Origin: Actinomycetota bacterium | GTDB lineage: Bacteria > Actinomycetota > Acidimicrobiia > IMCC26256 > PALSA-610 | DNA: 64,000 bases | Reading direction: 5' to 3' | NCBI GenBank assembly: GCA_005773635.1 | Contig: SXHN01000072.1 | Coordinates: 16,455-80,454 of the forward strand | In this document: one piece after another, positions 50,634-58,716 of the stretch | Position numbering within the stretch: the stretch's first letter is position 1 | Layout: each line of letters opens with the position of its first letter | The notes under the pieces: model-generated | Database searches by the model: none | The model's input: the letters and a program-made list of their open reading frames with translations, nothing else | Told to the model about the DNA's origin: nothing | Translations under genes and position numbers: made by a program

Positions 50634-51245
50634 CTACTTGGTTTGCGACAAATTTGCGACCCGGAGCACCGATCCGTTCGGCACATGCCACACGATCCCA
50701 TCGGCGTCGCGAAGGCGAGTCACTCGCAAGCTGATTCCTTCGACGACACCGACAGCAACTCCGAAATCGACGCTATCGCCAACCCCAAATTGGTCCTCAA
50801 ATACCATGAACGTGCCAGCAATGACGTCGCGCAACAGGTTCTGCGCGCCGAAGCCGAGTACTACGCCAGCAAGGCCGGCGCCGGCGAGCAGCGGCGCGAT
50901 GTTGACTCCGAATGCCGTAAGGACCGCGAACACCGTCACAATCCCTAGGACAATCGACGTCATACTCGCGAACGCATCTGACAGTGTGGTAGCCCGCTGC
51001 AAACGTCGAGATGACGTGATCCCTGGACGCAACTTGATCGCCCTGGTCACGACGCGCCGCACGACCACACCTGCGACGACGCGCAAAACGACCGCGCCAA
51101 CAACAATCAGAAGCGCCGTAACGAACGGGGATACGTAGTGCGCTATTCGAGCGGCACCACGACTATCGGCGTTTGACGCGACCAACTCGCACAGCCATCG
51201 CCGATCACCGGGCGGACCACACGAGCTCGTCATCGTCACGCTCAT
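50634..51245 (-). CDS. Short MscS-type mechanosensitive channel protein
   Basis: A 203-residue MscS-family protein. Three hydrophobic segments are visible (about residues 37-64, 88-112 and 115-140), the last being the pore helix (GLAGVVLGFGAQNLLRDVIA). The beta domain follows (VFEDQFGVGDSVDFGVAVGV to VWHVPNGSVLRVANLSQ), but the chain stops there and lacks the C-terminal alpha/beta vestibule domain of MscS. The start overlaps the smc stop by 4 bases (ATGA). Confidence 0.75.
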   Translation of the reverse strand: MSVTMTSSCGPPGDRRWLCELVASNADSRGAARIAHYVSPFVTALLIVVGAVVLRVVAGVVVRRVVTRAIKLRPGITSSRRLQRATTLSDAFASMTSIVLGIVTVFAVLTAFGVNIAPLLAGAGLAGVVLGFGAQNLLRDVIAGTFMVFEDQFGVGDSVDFGVAVGVVEGISLRVTRLRDADGIVWHVPNGSVLRVANLSQTK

Positions 51246-54200
51246 GCGCCTTCGAGCTGGATCTCTTTCATACGTTGGCTCACAACCCGGCTCGACGAAC
51301 CCGGAGCCATCGTGACTCCGTACAACACGTCGGCGCACTCCATCGTGCGCTTTTGGTGCGACACAATCAGCATTTGGGCTTCGCTGCGAAACTCATGTAC
51401 AAGATCGAGGAACCGGTGCAAATTGACATCGTCCAGCGCGGCTTCAACTTCATCGAGAAGGTAGAACGGCGAAGGGCGGGCACGAAAGACAGCGAAGAGA
51501 AACGCCAACGCAGCGAGTGCACGCTCGCCACCGGACAACAACGACAGCCGGCGCGGAGTTTTCCCCGAGGGACGGGCTTCCACTTCGATCCCAGTGTTCA
51601 GCAAATCACTGGGATCCGACAGCAGCAGCCGCCCGGATCCGCCAGGAAACAGCAGCGCAAAAAGTTCCTCGAAATGACGGGCCACATCGGCGAAAGCTTG
51701 ATCAAATACCGCAATGATTTCAGCGTTTACGGCCTGGATCACTCGGTTGAGTTCACGGCGGCTGTTCTTGACGTCGTCGAGTTGTTGTTGGAGAAACTCG
51801 TGCCGTTCTACGAGCGCCTCATACTCCGCCAGCGCTAACGGATTCACTGGCCCCATTAATCGCAGCTCACGATCGAGATCCCGCGCCCGCTGCGCGATCG
51901 TGGTGTTCTCGGGAACCTCGGGAGCTACTGCCACCAACGCGACTTCAGGTTCGCAGTCGAACTCTCGCCGCAACGACTCTACGGCGGTTTCCAAACGCAA
52001 CTTGTTCTCTGCTTCCTCCACATCGAGGCGTGACAACAACTCGCGCGTCTCGGATAGCGCCTTTTCTGCCGCCGAACGCTGCGTTCGCAGCGTATCGAGC
52101 ACACTCGCAGCCTCCCGTGCCGCTTCACTTTGCACTCGACGCTGTTCGCGCAGCGACGACGCCAGGGTGTCGGAATCGGCAAGGTTCGTCACAAGTCGAG
52201 CCGACAACAAACTGATCGCCGTTTGACGCTCGGTCAATACAGCTCGTCGACGTTGCGCCGCGGCTTCTTCGTCGGGACGCGCCGCAAGCCGACGTTCAAT
52301 CTCATCGAGGCGCCGCGTCAACACTGCGCGACGTTCTTCTACCGCGGCGCCGCGCACCTCAAAGTCTTGACGAAGCCTCGACGTCGATGACCGCAACCGA
52401 TCCAGATCGTTACGACGAGCACGCAACGATTCCGCGGCAACGAGTTCGGCGCGACGCGACGCTGCGAGCCGTTGGCGCGAAAGTTCAAGGTCTTGTTCAC
52501 GATCGACGTACCGCAACTCGGCCGCCGCAAACTGCGTCGGCACATCGGCGTGTTGGTCTCGCAGCTCCGCGAGACGTTGTCGCAACAACGACTGTCGTTC
52601 GTCAAGGCCCGCCACGCGACGTTCAAAATCGTTGCGTGCTTTGGTTGCCACATCGAGAGCACGATCGACAACAAGGCGACGGGACCGTAGTGATTCGACG
52701 CGCTCTCGCTCGGCCGCCTTGGCGAGATGCAACAATTCCTTGGCTTGGCGCAAACTCTCATCGATCGCAGAAAGTTCCGCCGCGGCTGAAACTGCCCGTG
52801 TGTGCGCTTCCTCTAGCGCGGCAGGCGTCACTGCACTGCGTCCAAATGGGCCAGCTCGCCAGACACTCGATCCACCGAAGCGATCGCCTTCGCGCGTGAC
52901 CGCTATGAGACCAGGGTTTTCGAATGCGATGTCGAGTGCCCGTTGCCAAGTGTCGACTAGCACCACGTTGATCAGCAATCGCTGAATCACCGCGCTCAAA
53001 TCGGCCCGAGCGCAACGCACGAAGCCGCTGAGCGGCGCGGCACCCGCGGGCATTGATTCGCCAGCGAGCGTTACGCTGACATTTCCTAGTACTACGAGCA
53101 GCGCTTGGCCGTCGCCGCGTTTCAAATGATCGATTGCGCCCCGCGCCGAGGTGGCTCCATCGAGGACAATCGCGTGCAATGCATCGCCCAGCGCCGCCGC
53201 GACGGCGGTTTCGGCGCCATCGTCGACGAGAAGCTGATCGACAAGTGGGCCAACGACCCCCGTGAGCGAACGGATCGCTTCACCCCCGGTCGCGGCGCGG
53301 GCCTCATCGAGCGCCATCTGTAGCGTTTCGGCGCGCGCTCGCCAACGGCTGGAATCATTCTGCACCGCGCTGCGCCGCTCCACCAACGCGTCGTGTTCGG
53401 CTTCCGCCGCTCGAACCGCGCGACCTTGTTCAGTATCTTCAGGAGCAAACGAGCTGAGCGCATCGAGTTCAGCTCGATCGACTTCGGCCGACTGCTCGTT
53501 GCGCTCAAGCGCCAGTCGTTGTGGAGCCACCGTTTCGAGCTCAGCTTCGACGGACACCAATTCGTTGGTGAGCTTCGGTTCTTCGCGCTCCATCGCTTCG
53601 ACGGCCTTGCGCAACGTCGCCAACTCCGCCTCAGCATCGCGGAACTCAGCGGCGTTGCGTTCAACGAGCTCATCCGCGGTTTTTCGTTCTCGACCCTCTG
53701 GGCTGAAATCAGCCGAGATATTCGCCGAAGCTTCGACCTCATCGCGCAATGCACTCACGCGCGCCTCAGCAGCCTGCACCTCGAGACGAGTCGGCGCCAA
53801 CGCTGCGAAATCCGAATCAACCTCGTCGAGTTCACTTCGGACCATCGACGCGTCTGCAACCAGCGTTTCTACGACACCTTCGTCGGCCGCGGCTTCGAGT
53901 TCGCGATCGATACCTTTCAAGCGTTCCGCGACAAGAGCCTGAAGGCCGCGCCCACGCTCACGGGTTTGTTCGATCCGCAACAACAAATCAGCCACGTCGC
54001 CCTGCCCAGGAATCGTCAAGGCCTGCTCAGCTTCGATCACATGCGTGTCAAGACCGCGCAGCTCCGTGCGCAGCTCGTTGTCAGTACGCGCAAGCTCGAT
54101 GCGTTGGTGCTGATGTTTGCCAGTCCGCGACGAGAGCTGATCAATTTCGCGACCCACCAGAAACAGGCGAGCCGCCCGCAACTCGTTCACGAGGCCGTCG

Positions 54201-54844
54201 TATCGGCGAGCAGCGTCAGCTTGACGTTCGAGCGGGCGGAGTTGGCGGCGCACTTCACGCAACAGATCCGAAAGCCGCAACAAATTACCCTCGGTCGCTT
54301 CCAAGCGACGCTCGGCTTTCTCTTTGCGTTTGCGGAATTTGAGCACGCCCGCGGCTTCCTCGATGATGCCACGTCGATCCTCGGGGCGTGCGTTCAACAC
54401 TTGGTCAAGCTGGCCCTGACCGACGATGACATGCTGCGATCGGCCGATCCCGGAGTCGGAGAGCAGCTCTTGGATATCAAGCAACCGACACGGCGCTCCG
54501 TTGAGCTCATACTCTGAGTCGCCAGTGCGAAACAGGCGTCGCGTGATTGTGACTTCACTGAACTCGATCGGCAGCGTCCCACAGGTGTTGTCGATCGTGA
54601 GCGAAACCTCAGCTCGGCCAAGCGCGGGACGATTCGCCGTTCCCGCAAAAATCACATCGTCCATCTTGCCGCCGCGCAGCGCACGCGCGCCTTGGGCGCC
54701 AAGCACCCAGGCGACCGCATCTACGACATTGGATTTCCCCGAGCCGTTGGGCCCGATTACTACCGTCACTCCAGGTTCAAGTTCGAGGTTCGTCTTGTCG
54801 GCGAACGACTTGAAACCTTTGAGCTGCAACGTCTTGAGAAACAC
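51242..54844 (-). CDS. smc: Chromosome segregation protein SMC
   Basis: A 1200-residue SMC protein starting at GTG 54844 with GGAGGAGGG upstream. The N-terminal head has MFLKTLQLKGFKSFADKTNL and Walker A VIGPNGSGKSNVVDAVAWVL near residue 30; long coiled coils flank a hinge (about residues 510-640, GVVGPLVDQLLVDDGAETAV). The C-terminal head has the signature LSLLSGGERALAALAFLFAV near residue 1105 and the Walker B YLLDEVEAALDDVN. It condenses and segregates the chromosome with ScpA/ScpB, which are not in this window. Confidence 0.95.
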   Translation of the reverse strand: MFLKTLQLKGFKSFADKTNLELEPGVTVVIGPNGSGKSNVVDAVAWVLGAQGARALRGGKMDDVIFAGTANRPALGRAEVSLTIDNTCGTLPIEFSEVTITRRLFRTGDSEYELNGAPCRLLDIQELLSDSGIGRSQHVIVGQGQLDQVLNARPEDRRGIIEEAAGVLKFRKRKEKAERRLEATEGNLLRLSDLLREVRRQLRPLERQADAARRYDGLVNELRAARLFLVGREIDQLSSRTGKHQHQRIELARTDNELRTELRGLDTHVIEAEQALTIPGQGDVADLLLRIEQTRERGRGLQALVAERLKGIDRELEAAADEGVVETLVADASMVRSELDEVDSDFAALAPTRLEVQAAEARVSALRDEVEASANISADFSPEGRERKTADELVERNAAEFRDAEAELATLRKAVEAMEREEPKLTNELVSVEAELETVAPQRLALERNEQSAEVDRAELDALSSFAPEDTEQGRAVRAAEAEHDALVERRSAVQNDSSRWRARAETLQMALDEARAATGGEAIRSLTGVVGPLVDQLLVDDGAETAVAAALGDALHAIVLDGATSARGAIDHLKRGDGQALLVVLGNVSVTLAGESMPAGAAPLSGFVRCARADLSAVIQRLLINVVLVDTWQRALDIAFENPGLIAVTREGDRFGGSSVWRAGPFGRSAVTPAALEEAHTRAVSAAAELSAIDESLRQAKELLHLAKAAERERVESLRSRRLVVDRALDVATKARNDFERRVAGLDERQSLLRQRLAELRDQHADVPTQFAAAELRYVDREQDLELSRQRLAASRRAELVAAESLRARRNDLDRLRSSTSRLRQDFEVRGAAVEERRAVLTRRLDEIERRLAARPDEEAAAQRRRAVLTERQTAISLLSARLVTNLADSDTLASSLREQRRVQSEAAREAASVLDTLRTQRSAAEKALSETRELLSRLDVEEAENKLRLETAVESLRREFDCEPEVALVAVAPEVPENTTIAQRARDLDRELRLMGPVNPLALAEYEALVERHEFLQQQLDDVKNSRRELNRVIQAVNAEIIAVFDQAFADVARHFEELFALLFPGGSGRLLLSDPSDLLNTGIEVEARPSGKTPRRLSLLSGGERALAALAFLFAVFRARPSPFYLLDEVEAALDDVNLHRFLDLVHEFRSEAQMLIVSHQKRTMECADVLYGVTMAPGSSSRVVSQRMKEIQLEGA

Positions 54845-54950
54845 GTGGCCCTCCTCCGAACGCCGAATCTAGGCGCGCGTTTCAATCGGTCGTTGGATTG
54901 CGTACAGACCCGCAGGTCAACAACTACGCAACGATGGTTTCGATCTCAGG

Positions 54951-55784
54951 TCACACCTGGCAAGCCTCACAAAAGTAGATCGTGCGGTTCGCGGACTTCG
55001 CCTTCTTGAGTTCTCGGCGGCAGCGCCGACAGGTCTCACCCGCACGTTCCCAGACCTTGAAATGCTCGGATCCGTCTTCATCAAAAGGGTCGCCTGAAGA
55101 GGCTTTCGCTGCGTGGTTTGAGCTACGAAACTTCACCGCATCCTGCATGATTTCAATGACCGCACGGTACAGTCTGCGCACCTCTTGTCCGGTGAGATCA
55201 TTACTGTCACGATCATGGCGCAACCCTGCGGCGAACAAGATCTCGTCGCTGTATGCAGGGCCGATACCGACGATGAATGTTCGGTCGTTGAGCAGCGCGC
55301 TCAACTTCCCGGCTCGTTGATAGAGCATTCGACCAAATGTTTCCCACGAAATCGCGGCATCGAGCGGGTCAAGCCCGAGGTCCGCGAACTCTGGAGCTGC
55401 GCTGATCTCGGCATACGGCATCACCCACATCTCAACGTGCCCAGACGTGTCGACGATACGCAGTTGGCCACCTTGTGTAAAGGTAAAAATGGCTTGGGTA
55501 CCTTTGCTCGCGACCTGTTTGGCGCTCTTGGCCCGCACCAATTGGCCGCCGGTACCGAGGTCGATCAGCAACGCAGCGCCGCCTTCGATTTTTGCCACAA
55601 GGAACGGCCCCTTCCGTTCAAGACCCAAGATCTTGCGACCTTCAAGTTCGTCGGTGAACTCCTTTTTTGCTTTGTAGCGCGGCAGTGATTTCAGCGCGGT
55701 GATTTCGACCGCCTTGATCTTTTTTTGTGCAAGTTCCTTATCCAGCTCGCGCCGCAACGTTTCAATTTCCGGCAACTCGGCCAT
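54951..55784 (-). CDS. Fpg/MutM-family protein with altered catalytic residues
   Basis: A 277-residue protein of the formamidopyrimidine-DNA glycosylase family. It has the N-domain beta sandwich, an H2TH region (GIGPAYSDEILFAAGLRHDR near residue 178) and a C-terminal zinc finger (CRRCRRELKKAKSANRTIYF then CEAC). The N-terminus reads MAELPEIET, so the catalytic N-terminal Pro of true Fpg is Ala, and the DNA-contacting Asn of the GIGN turn is Pro. It may bind DNA without glycosylase activity; related actinobacterial paralogues exist. The gene overlaps rnc by 23 bases. Confidence 0.8.
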   Translation of the reverse strand: MAELPEIETLRRELDKELAQKKIKAVEITALKSLPRYKAKKEFTDELEGRKILGLERKGPFLVAKIEGGAALLIDLGTGGQLVRAKSAKQVASKGTQAIFTFTQGGQLRIVDTSGHVEMWVMPYAEISAAPEFADLGLDPLDAAISWETFGRMLYQRAGKLSALLNDRTFIVGIGPAYSDEILFAAGLRHDRDSNDLTGQEVRRLYRAVIEIMQDAVKFRSSNHAAKASSGDPFDEDGSEHFKVWERAGETCRRCRRELKKAKSANRTIYFCEACQV

Positions 55785-56496
55785 TGTGGTCCTCATTCAA
55801 ATCATTGGTTAGCGAGTGGACTGCAACCCATGCCGCAGCTTGTTCGGCAGCTTTTTTTGAGCGCCCTTCTCCCGTACCGAGTACGGCTTCATCGATCAGT
55901 GCCGAGGCATAGAACTGTTTAGCGTGATCAGGCCCATCGTCGGTGACGAGGTACCGCGGACGTCCGAAACCACGACTCGCAGTGAGCTCTTGCAACCGGG
56001 TCTTGTGATCGCGAGCCCCTTCCCCACGTGCAGAGGCAAGAATCGGTTCCCTCATCAGCGAAAGCACAAACTCGCGGGCAACCTCAAAGCCAGCATCAAG
56101 GTAAATGGCCGCGATCACAGCCTCCAACGCGTCAGCCAAGATTGATGCCTTCGCGCTTCCACCTCCCGCGGCCTCGCCACGACCCAACAACAGGAATTCG
56201 CCCAGCCCCAGTTCGCCCGCAAGCTCAGCGAGTGAACGCGCATTCACAACCGATGCGCGTACTTCCGAAAGGACGCCTTCGGAGACGTCGGGGAAGGTTT
56301 CGAACACAAATCTCGTTACCACAACTCCCAAGACCGAGTCGCCGAGAAACTCGAGTCGTTCGTTGCTCTCGACATCGCCGTGTTCCGAGCACCACGAACG
56401 ATGCGAAAGGCTCCGCAGCAACATCGTTTTATCGGAAAACGTCACGCCAAGTCGCTGTTCAAGGCTGGCGATCGACTCCGCAGACAACGAATTCAT
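55762..56496 (-). CDS. rnc: Ribonuclease III
   Basis: A 244-residue RNase III. The signature NERLEFLGDSVLGVVVT near residue 44 and the metal-binding ILADALEAVIAAIYLDAGF near residue 118 are intact, and the C-terminal double-stranded RNA-binding domain (DHKTRLQELTASRGFGRPRY and GEGRSKKAAEQAAAW) follows. It processes rRNA and other structured RNAs. Its start overlaps the acyl-carrier-like gene by 4 bases. Confidence 0.94.
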   Translation of the reverse strand: MNSLSAESIASLEQRLGVTFSDKTMLLRSLSHRSWCSEHGDVESNERLEFLGDSVLGVVVTRFVFETFPDVSEGVLSEVRASVVNARSLAELAGELGLGEFLLLGRGEAAGGGSAKASILADALEAVIAAIYLDAGFEVAREFVLSLMREPILASARGEGARDHKTRLQELTASRGFGRPRYLVTDDGPDHAKQFYASALIDEAVLGTGEGRSKKAAEQAAAWVAVHSLTNDLNEDHNGRVAGN

Positions 56497-56798
56497 CGCT
56501 GTTGCCGTTCGATCACGTTGACGACGTACTCCACGACGTCGGCGACAGTGACAAGTTCGCCGAGATCATCGTCTTCAAGTTGAATGCCCACTGTACGTTC
56601 GCCGAGTTCATCCTCGATCGTGTCGAACAAGTCGAGCAGCGCCAAATCGTCGGCGTCGAGGTCATCGCGCAACCGGGCTTCAGGACGCACATCATCGATG
56701 TCGCGCCCAAGCAACTCGGCGAGTCGGTCCACAACAAGTGCGCCCACAGCCACCGAATCGAACCCCGAGGCACCGTGACTATGGGTTTCTGCTGGCAT
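56493..56798 (-). CDS. Acyl-carrier-protein-like protein without the phosphopantetheine serine
   Basis: A 101-residue ACP-fold protein: VVDRLAELLGRDIDDVRPEA near residue 22, then DDLDADDLALLDLFDTIEDE near residue 45. In functional ACPs the motif is Asp-Ser-Leu; here the codon for the prosthetic-group Ser encodes Asp (Asp-Asp-Leu). Its position between plsX and rnc is the usual place of acpP, and its ATG overlaps the plsX stop by one base. Either it is a non-carrier paralogue or the motif has been altered. A longer upstream frame to 56930 lies inside plsX and is not the start. Confidence 0.8.
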   Translation of the reverse strand: MPAETHSHGASGFDSVAVGALVVDRLAELLGRDIDDVRPEARLRDDLDADDLALLDLFDTIEDELGERTVGIQLEDDDLGELVTVADVVEYVVNVIERQQR

Positions 56799-57811
56799 CA
56801 GACCACCGGGTCCGATTTGTCGACTGCAAGCGCCAGCTTCGCAACCACATCGGCTTCCACACACGACCTCGCCACGCGACACGCGTTGACAATCGCGTCC
56901 GAGGACGAAGAACCATGCGAAATAATGCAAACCCCTTGCACGCCCAGGAGCAACGCGCCGCCAGTGTTGTCAGGCAACAGATCTACCGCAGCTTCGAGGA
57001 TACGCAGCTTGATTGGCATTGAGTGCTCAGCAAAATCCGGCGCGTCAAGCACACCAAATACCAGCCCGGCCATACTCATCAAGGCCCCTTCGAGGGTCTT
57101 GAGTGCAACATTGCCAGTGAAGCCGTCAGTCACCACAACGTCGGCCGTTTCCGCCGAAAGATCCCGTCCTTCCACGTTGCCCACGAAGTTCTCGACTGCA
57201 GCTTCAAGCAGGGGAAACGCGGCTTTGCGCAGCGCATCACCCTTACCGGCTTCTTCGCCGTTCGACAGTAACGCGACGGTGGGCGACACCACACCCATGC
57301 GTACCGTTGCGTATGCTTGGCCGAGCAACGCCCATTGCACCAGCCACGCAGGCTCAGGGTCAACCGTTGCCCCACCATCGACCAACAGTTGTTTTCTCTT
57401 CGACCCAGGAACGGGCAGCGGCACCGCGATCGCAGGTCGAGCTACGCCGGGGATGCGTCCGAAGCGCAACAGCGCCGAGGCCATCGTTGCTCCAGTGTTG
57501 CCTGCGCCCACCAACGCATCGGCGAACCCGTCACGCACTGCTTCGGCGGCGCGCACCATTGAGCTATCGCGCTTCGAACGAACCGCCGAGACGGGTTCGT
57601 CGTGCATGGCAATGACCTGGGTGGTGCCAGTGATCGTGACGCCATCGGGCAATGGTCCGTCGGGCATCGCAGCACGAATCGCGGCCTCGTCGCCGAACAG
57701 GACCACGTCGATATCGAGTTCAGAGCAGGCTCGCAGCCCGCCGAGGACTATCGCCTCGGGCGCGTGATCTCCCCCCATCGCGTCGATGGCAACGACGGGG
57801 CGGCGATCCAT
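56798..57811 (-). CDS. plsX: Phosphate acyltransferase PlsX
   Basis: A 337-residue PlsX that makes acyl-phosphate from acyl-ACP for phospholipid synthesis. Motifs are RRPVVAIDAMGGDHAPEAIV at the start, GAGNTGATMASALLRFGRIP near residue 103, LLVDGGATVDPEP near residue 143, VSPTVALLSNGEEAGKG near residue 175 and VVVTDGFTGNVALKTLEG near residue 225. It lies 9 bases after rpmF and overlaps the acyl-carrier-like gene by one base. Confidence 0.94.
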   Translation of the reverse strand: MDRRPVVAIDAMGGDHAPEAIVLGGLRACSELDIDVVLFGDEAAIRAAMPDGPLPDGVTITGTTQVIAMHDEPVSAVRSKRDSSMVRAAEAVRDGFADALVGAGNTGATMASALLRFGRIPGVARPAIAVPLPVPGSKRKQLLVDGGATVDPEPAWLVQWALLGQAYATVRMGVVSPTVALLSNGEEAGKGDALRKAAFPLLEAAVENFVGNVEGRDLSAETADVVVTDGFTGNVALKTLEGALMSMAGLVFGVLDAPDFAEHSMPIKLRILEAAVDLLPDNTGGALLLGVQGVCIISHGSSSSDAIVNACRVARSCVEADVVAKLALAVDKSDPVV

Positions 57812-57820
57812 CAGCGGCGT

Positions 57821-58000
57821 CTACTCAACGTCAATGGCGACACGGCCGCGATACCAACCACAGTTGGCGCACACGGTGTGAGGAGTCCGTGATGCGCCGC
57901 AGTTGGCACACAACGAATGCGCGGGCGCGGCGAGGGCCATGTTGGCCGACTTGCGGGACCGGGTCCGTGACCGGGTGAGTTTGCGCTTCGGGACGGGCAT
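57821..58000 (-). CDS. rpmF: Ribosomal protein bL32
   Basis: A 59-residue bL32 translated directly from the sequence: basic N-terminus MPVPKRKLTRSRTRSRKSAN and two CANC pairs (residues 31-34 and 44-47) forming the zinc finger of the C-plus form of bL32. ATG 58000 follows AGGAGATCC. It sits between the DUF177 gene and plsX, the usual bacterial order. Confidence 0.9.
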   Translation of the reverse strand: MPVPKRKLTRSRTRSRKSANMALAAPAHSLCANCGASRTPHTVCANCGWYRGRVAIDVE

Positions 58001-58074
58001 TCTTGGATCTCCTGAGAGGGCTTGCTAATGGATTTGATCGAGGGTGTGGTGCTTCGCAGCGTAGCGACTAGCTG

Positions 58075-58587
58075 CTATTGATCCAGGTCAAGCGACTGTA
58101 GCGCCGCCCAGCGAGGGTCGAGATGTTCTGGCGCACACGTGCAGGTTTGAAGGTTTCGGTCAATGCCGCATTCCGGGCAAAGTCCTTCACAATCGACCCG
58201 ACACATCGGCGCTTGGGGCAATTCGAGCACAAGCGCGTCGCGAATCAAGGGTTCAAGGTCGAGAATCTCGCCTTCAAGGGGGTACGTCTCGCCCGCTACC
58301 GCCTCAGATTCGAAGAGTTCGTCGACGCTGATGAACATCGGTCCGCTCGCAGGTTGCAGGCACCTTGCACATTCCGAGGCCCACCGGGCGCTTACAGCTC
58401 CGCGAGCAACAATGCCCTCGGAAATACGCTCCAACTGCAGTTGGATTGCTATCTCGGCATCCGCAGGAACCCTGGTCGCACCAACGCTGAGATCGTCGAG
58501 CGAGATCGCCTCGCTGATGCTGCGTTGCGAACCGAATCGCTTGAGCAGATCGCCGACGTGGAGCCGTAGTTTGGAAGGTTCAGACAT
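58075..58587 (-). CDS. DUF177 (YceD) family protein
   Basis: A 170-residue YceD-like protein (PF02620): VPADAEIAIQLQLERISEGI near residue 41, CARCLQPASGPMFISVDELF near residue 74, and the C-terminal CRVDCEGLCPECGIDRNLQT with extra Cys that may bind zinc. In other bacteria YceD is linked to 23S rRNA and bL32 expression, and here it lies directly before rpmF. ATG 58587 gives the family N-terminus. Confidence 0.85.
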   Translation of the reverse strand: MSEPSKLRLHVGDLLKRFGSQRSISEAISLDDLSVGATRVPADAEIAIQLQLERISEGIVARGAVSARWASECARCLQPASGPMFISVDELFESEAVAGETYPLEGEILDLEPLIRDALVLELPQAPMCRVDCEGLCPECGIDRNLQTCTCAPEHLDPRWAALQSLDLDQ

Positions 58588-58716
58588 TGTGACCTGTTCG
58601 ATGTGCCCGATTGGATGTGACTGGTTCAGTGTGACTGGATCGCTGAGCTGCACACGCACCAGCCAAACGCACATCTAGGCTGACAAGAGCACACAAATTT
58701 AGCAGGTCAGCGGACG

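Noticed and set aside
53393..54517. 374-codon plus-strand ORF inside smc
   Set aside because: Antisense to the first coiled coil of smc; no recognisable fold or ribosome site.
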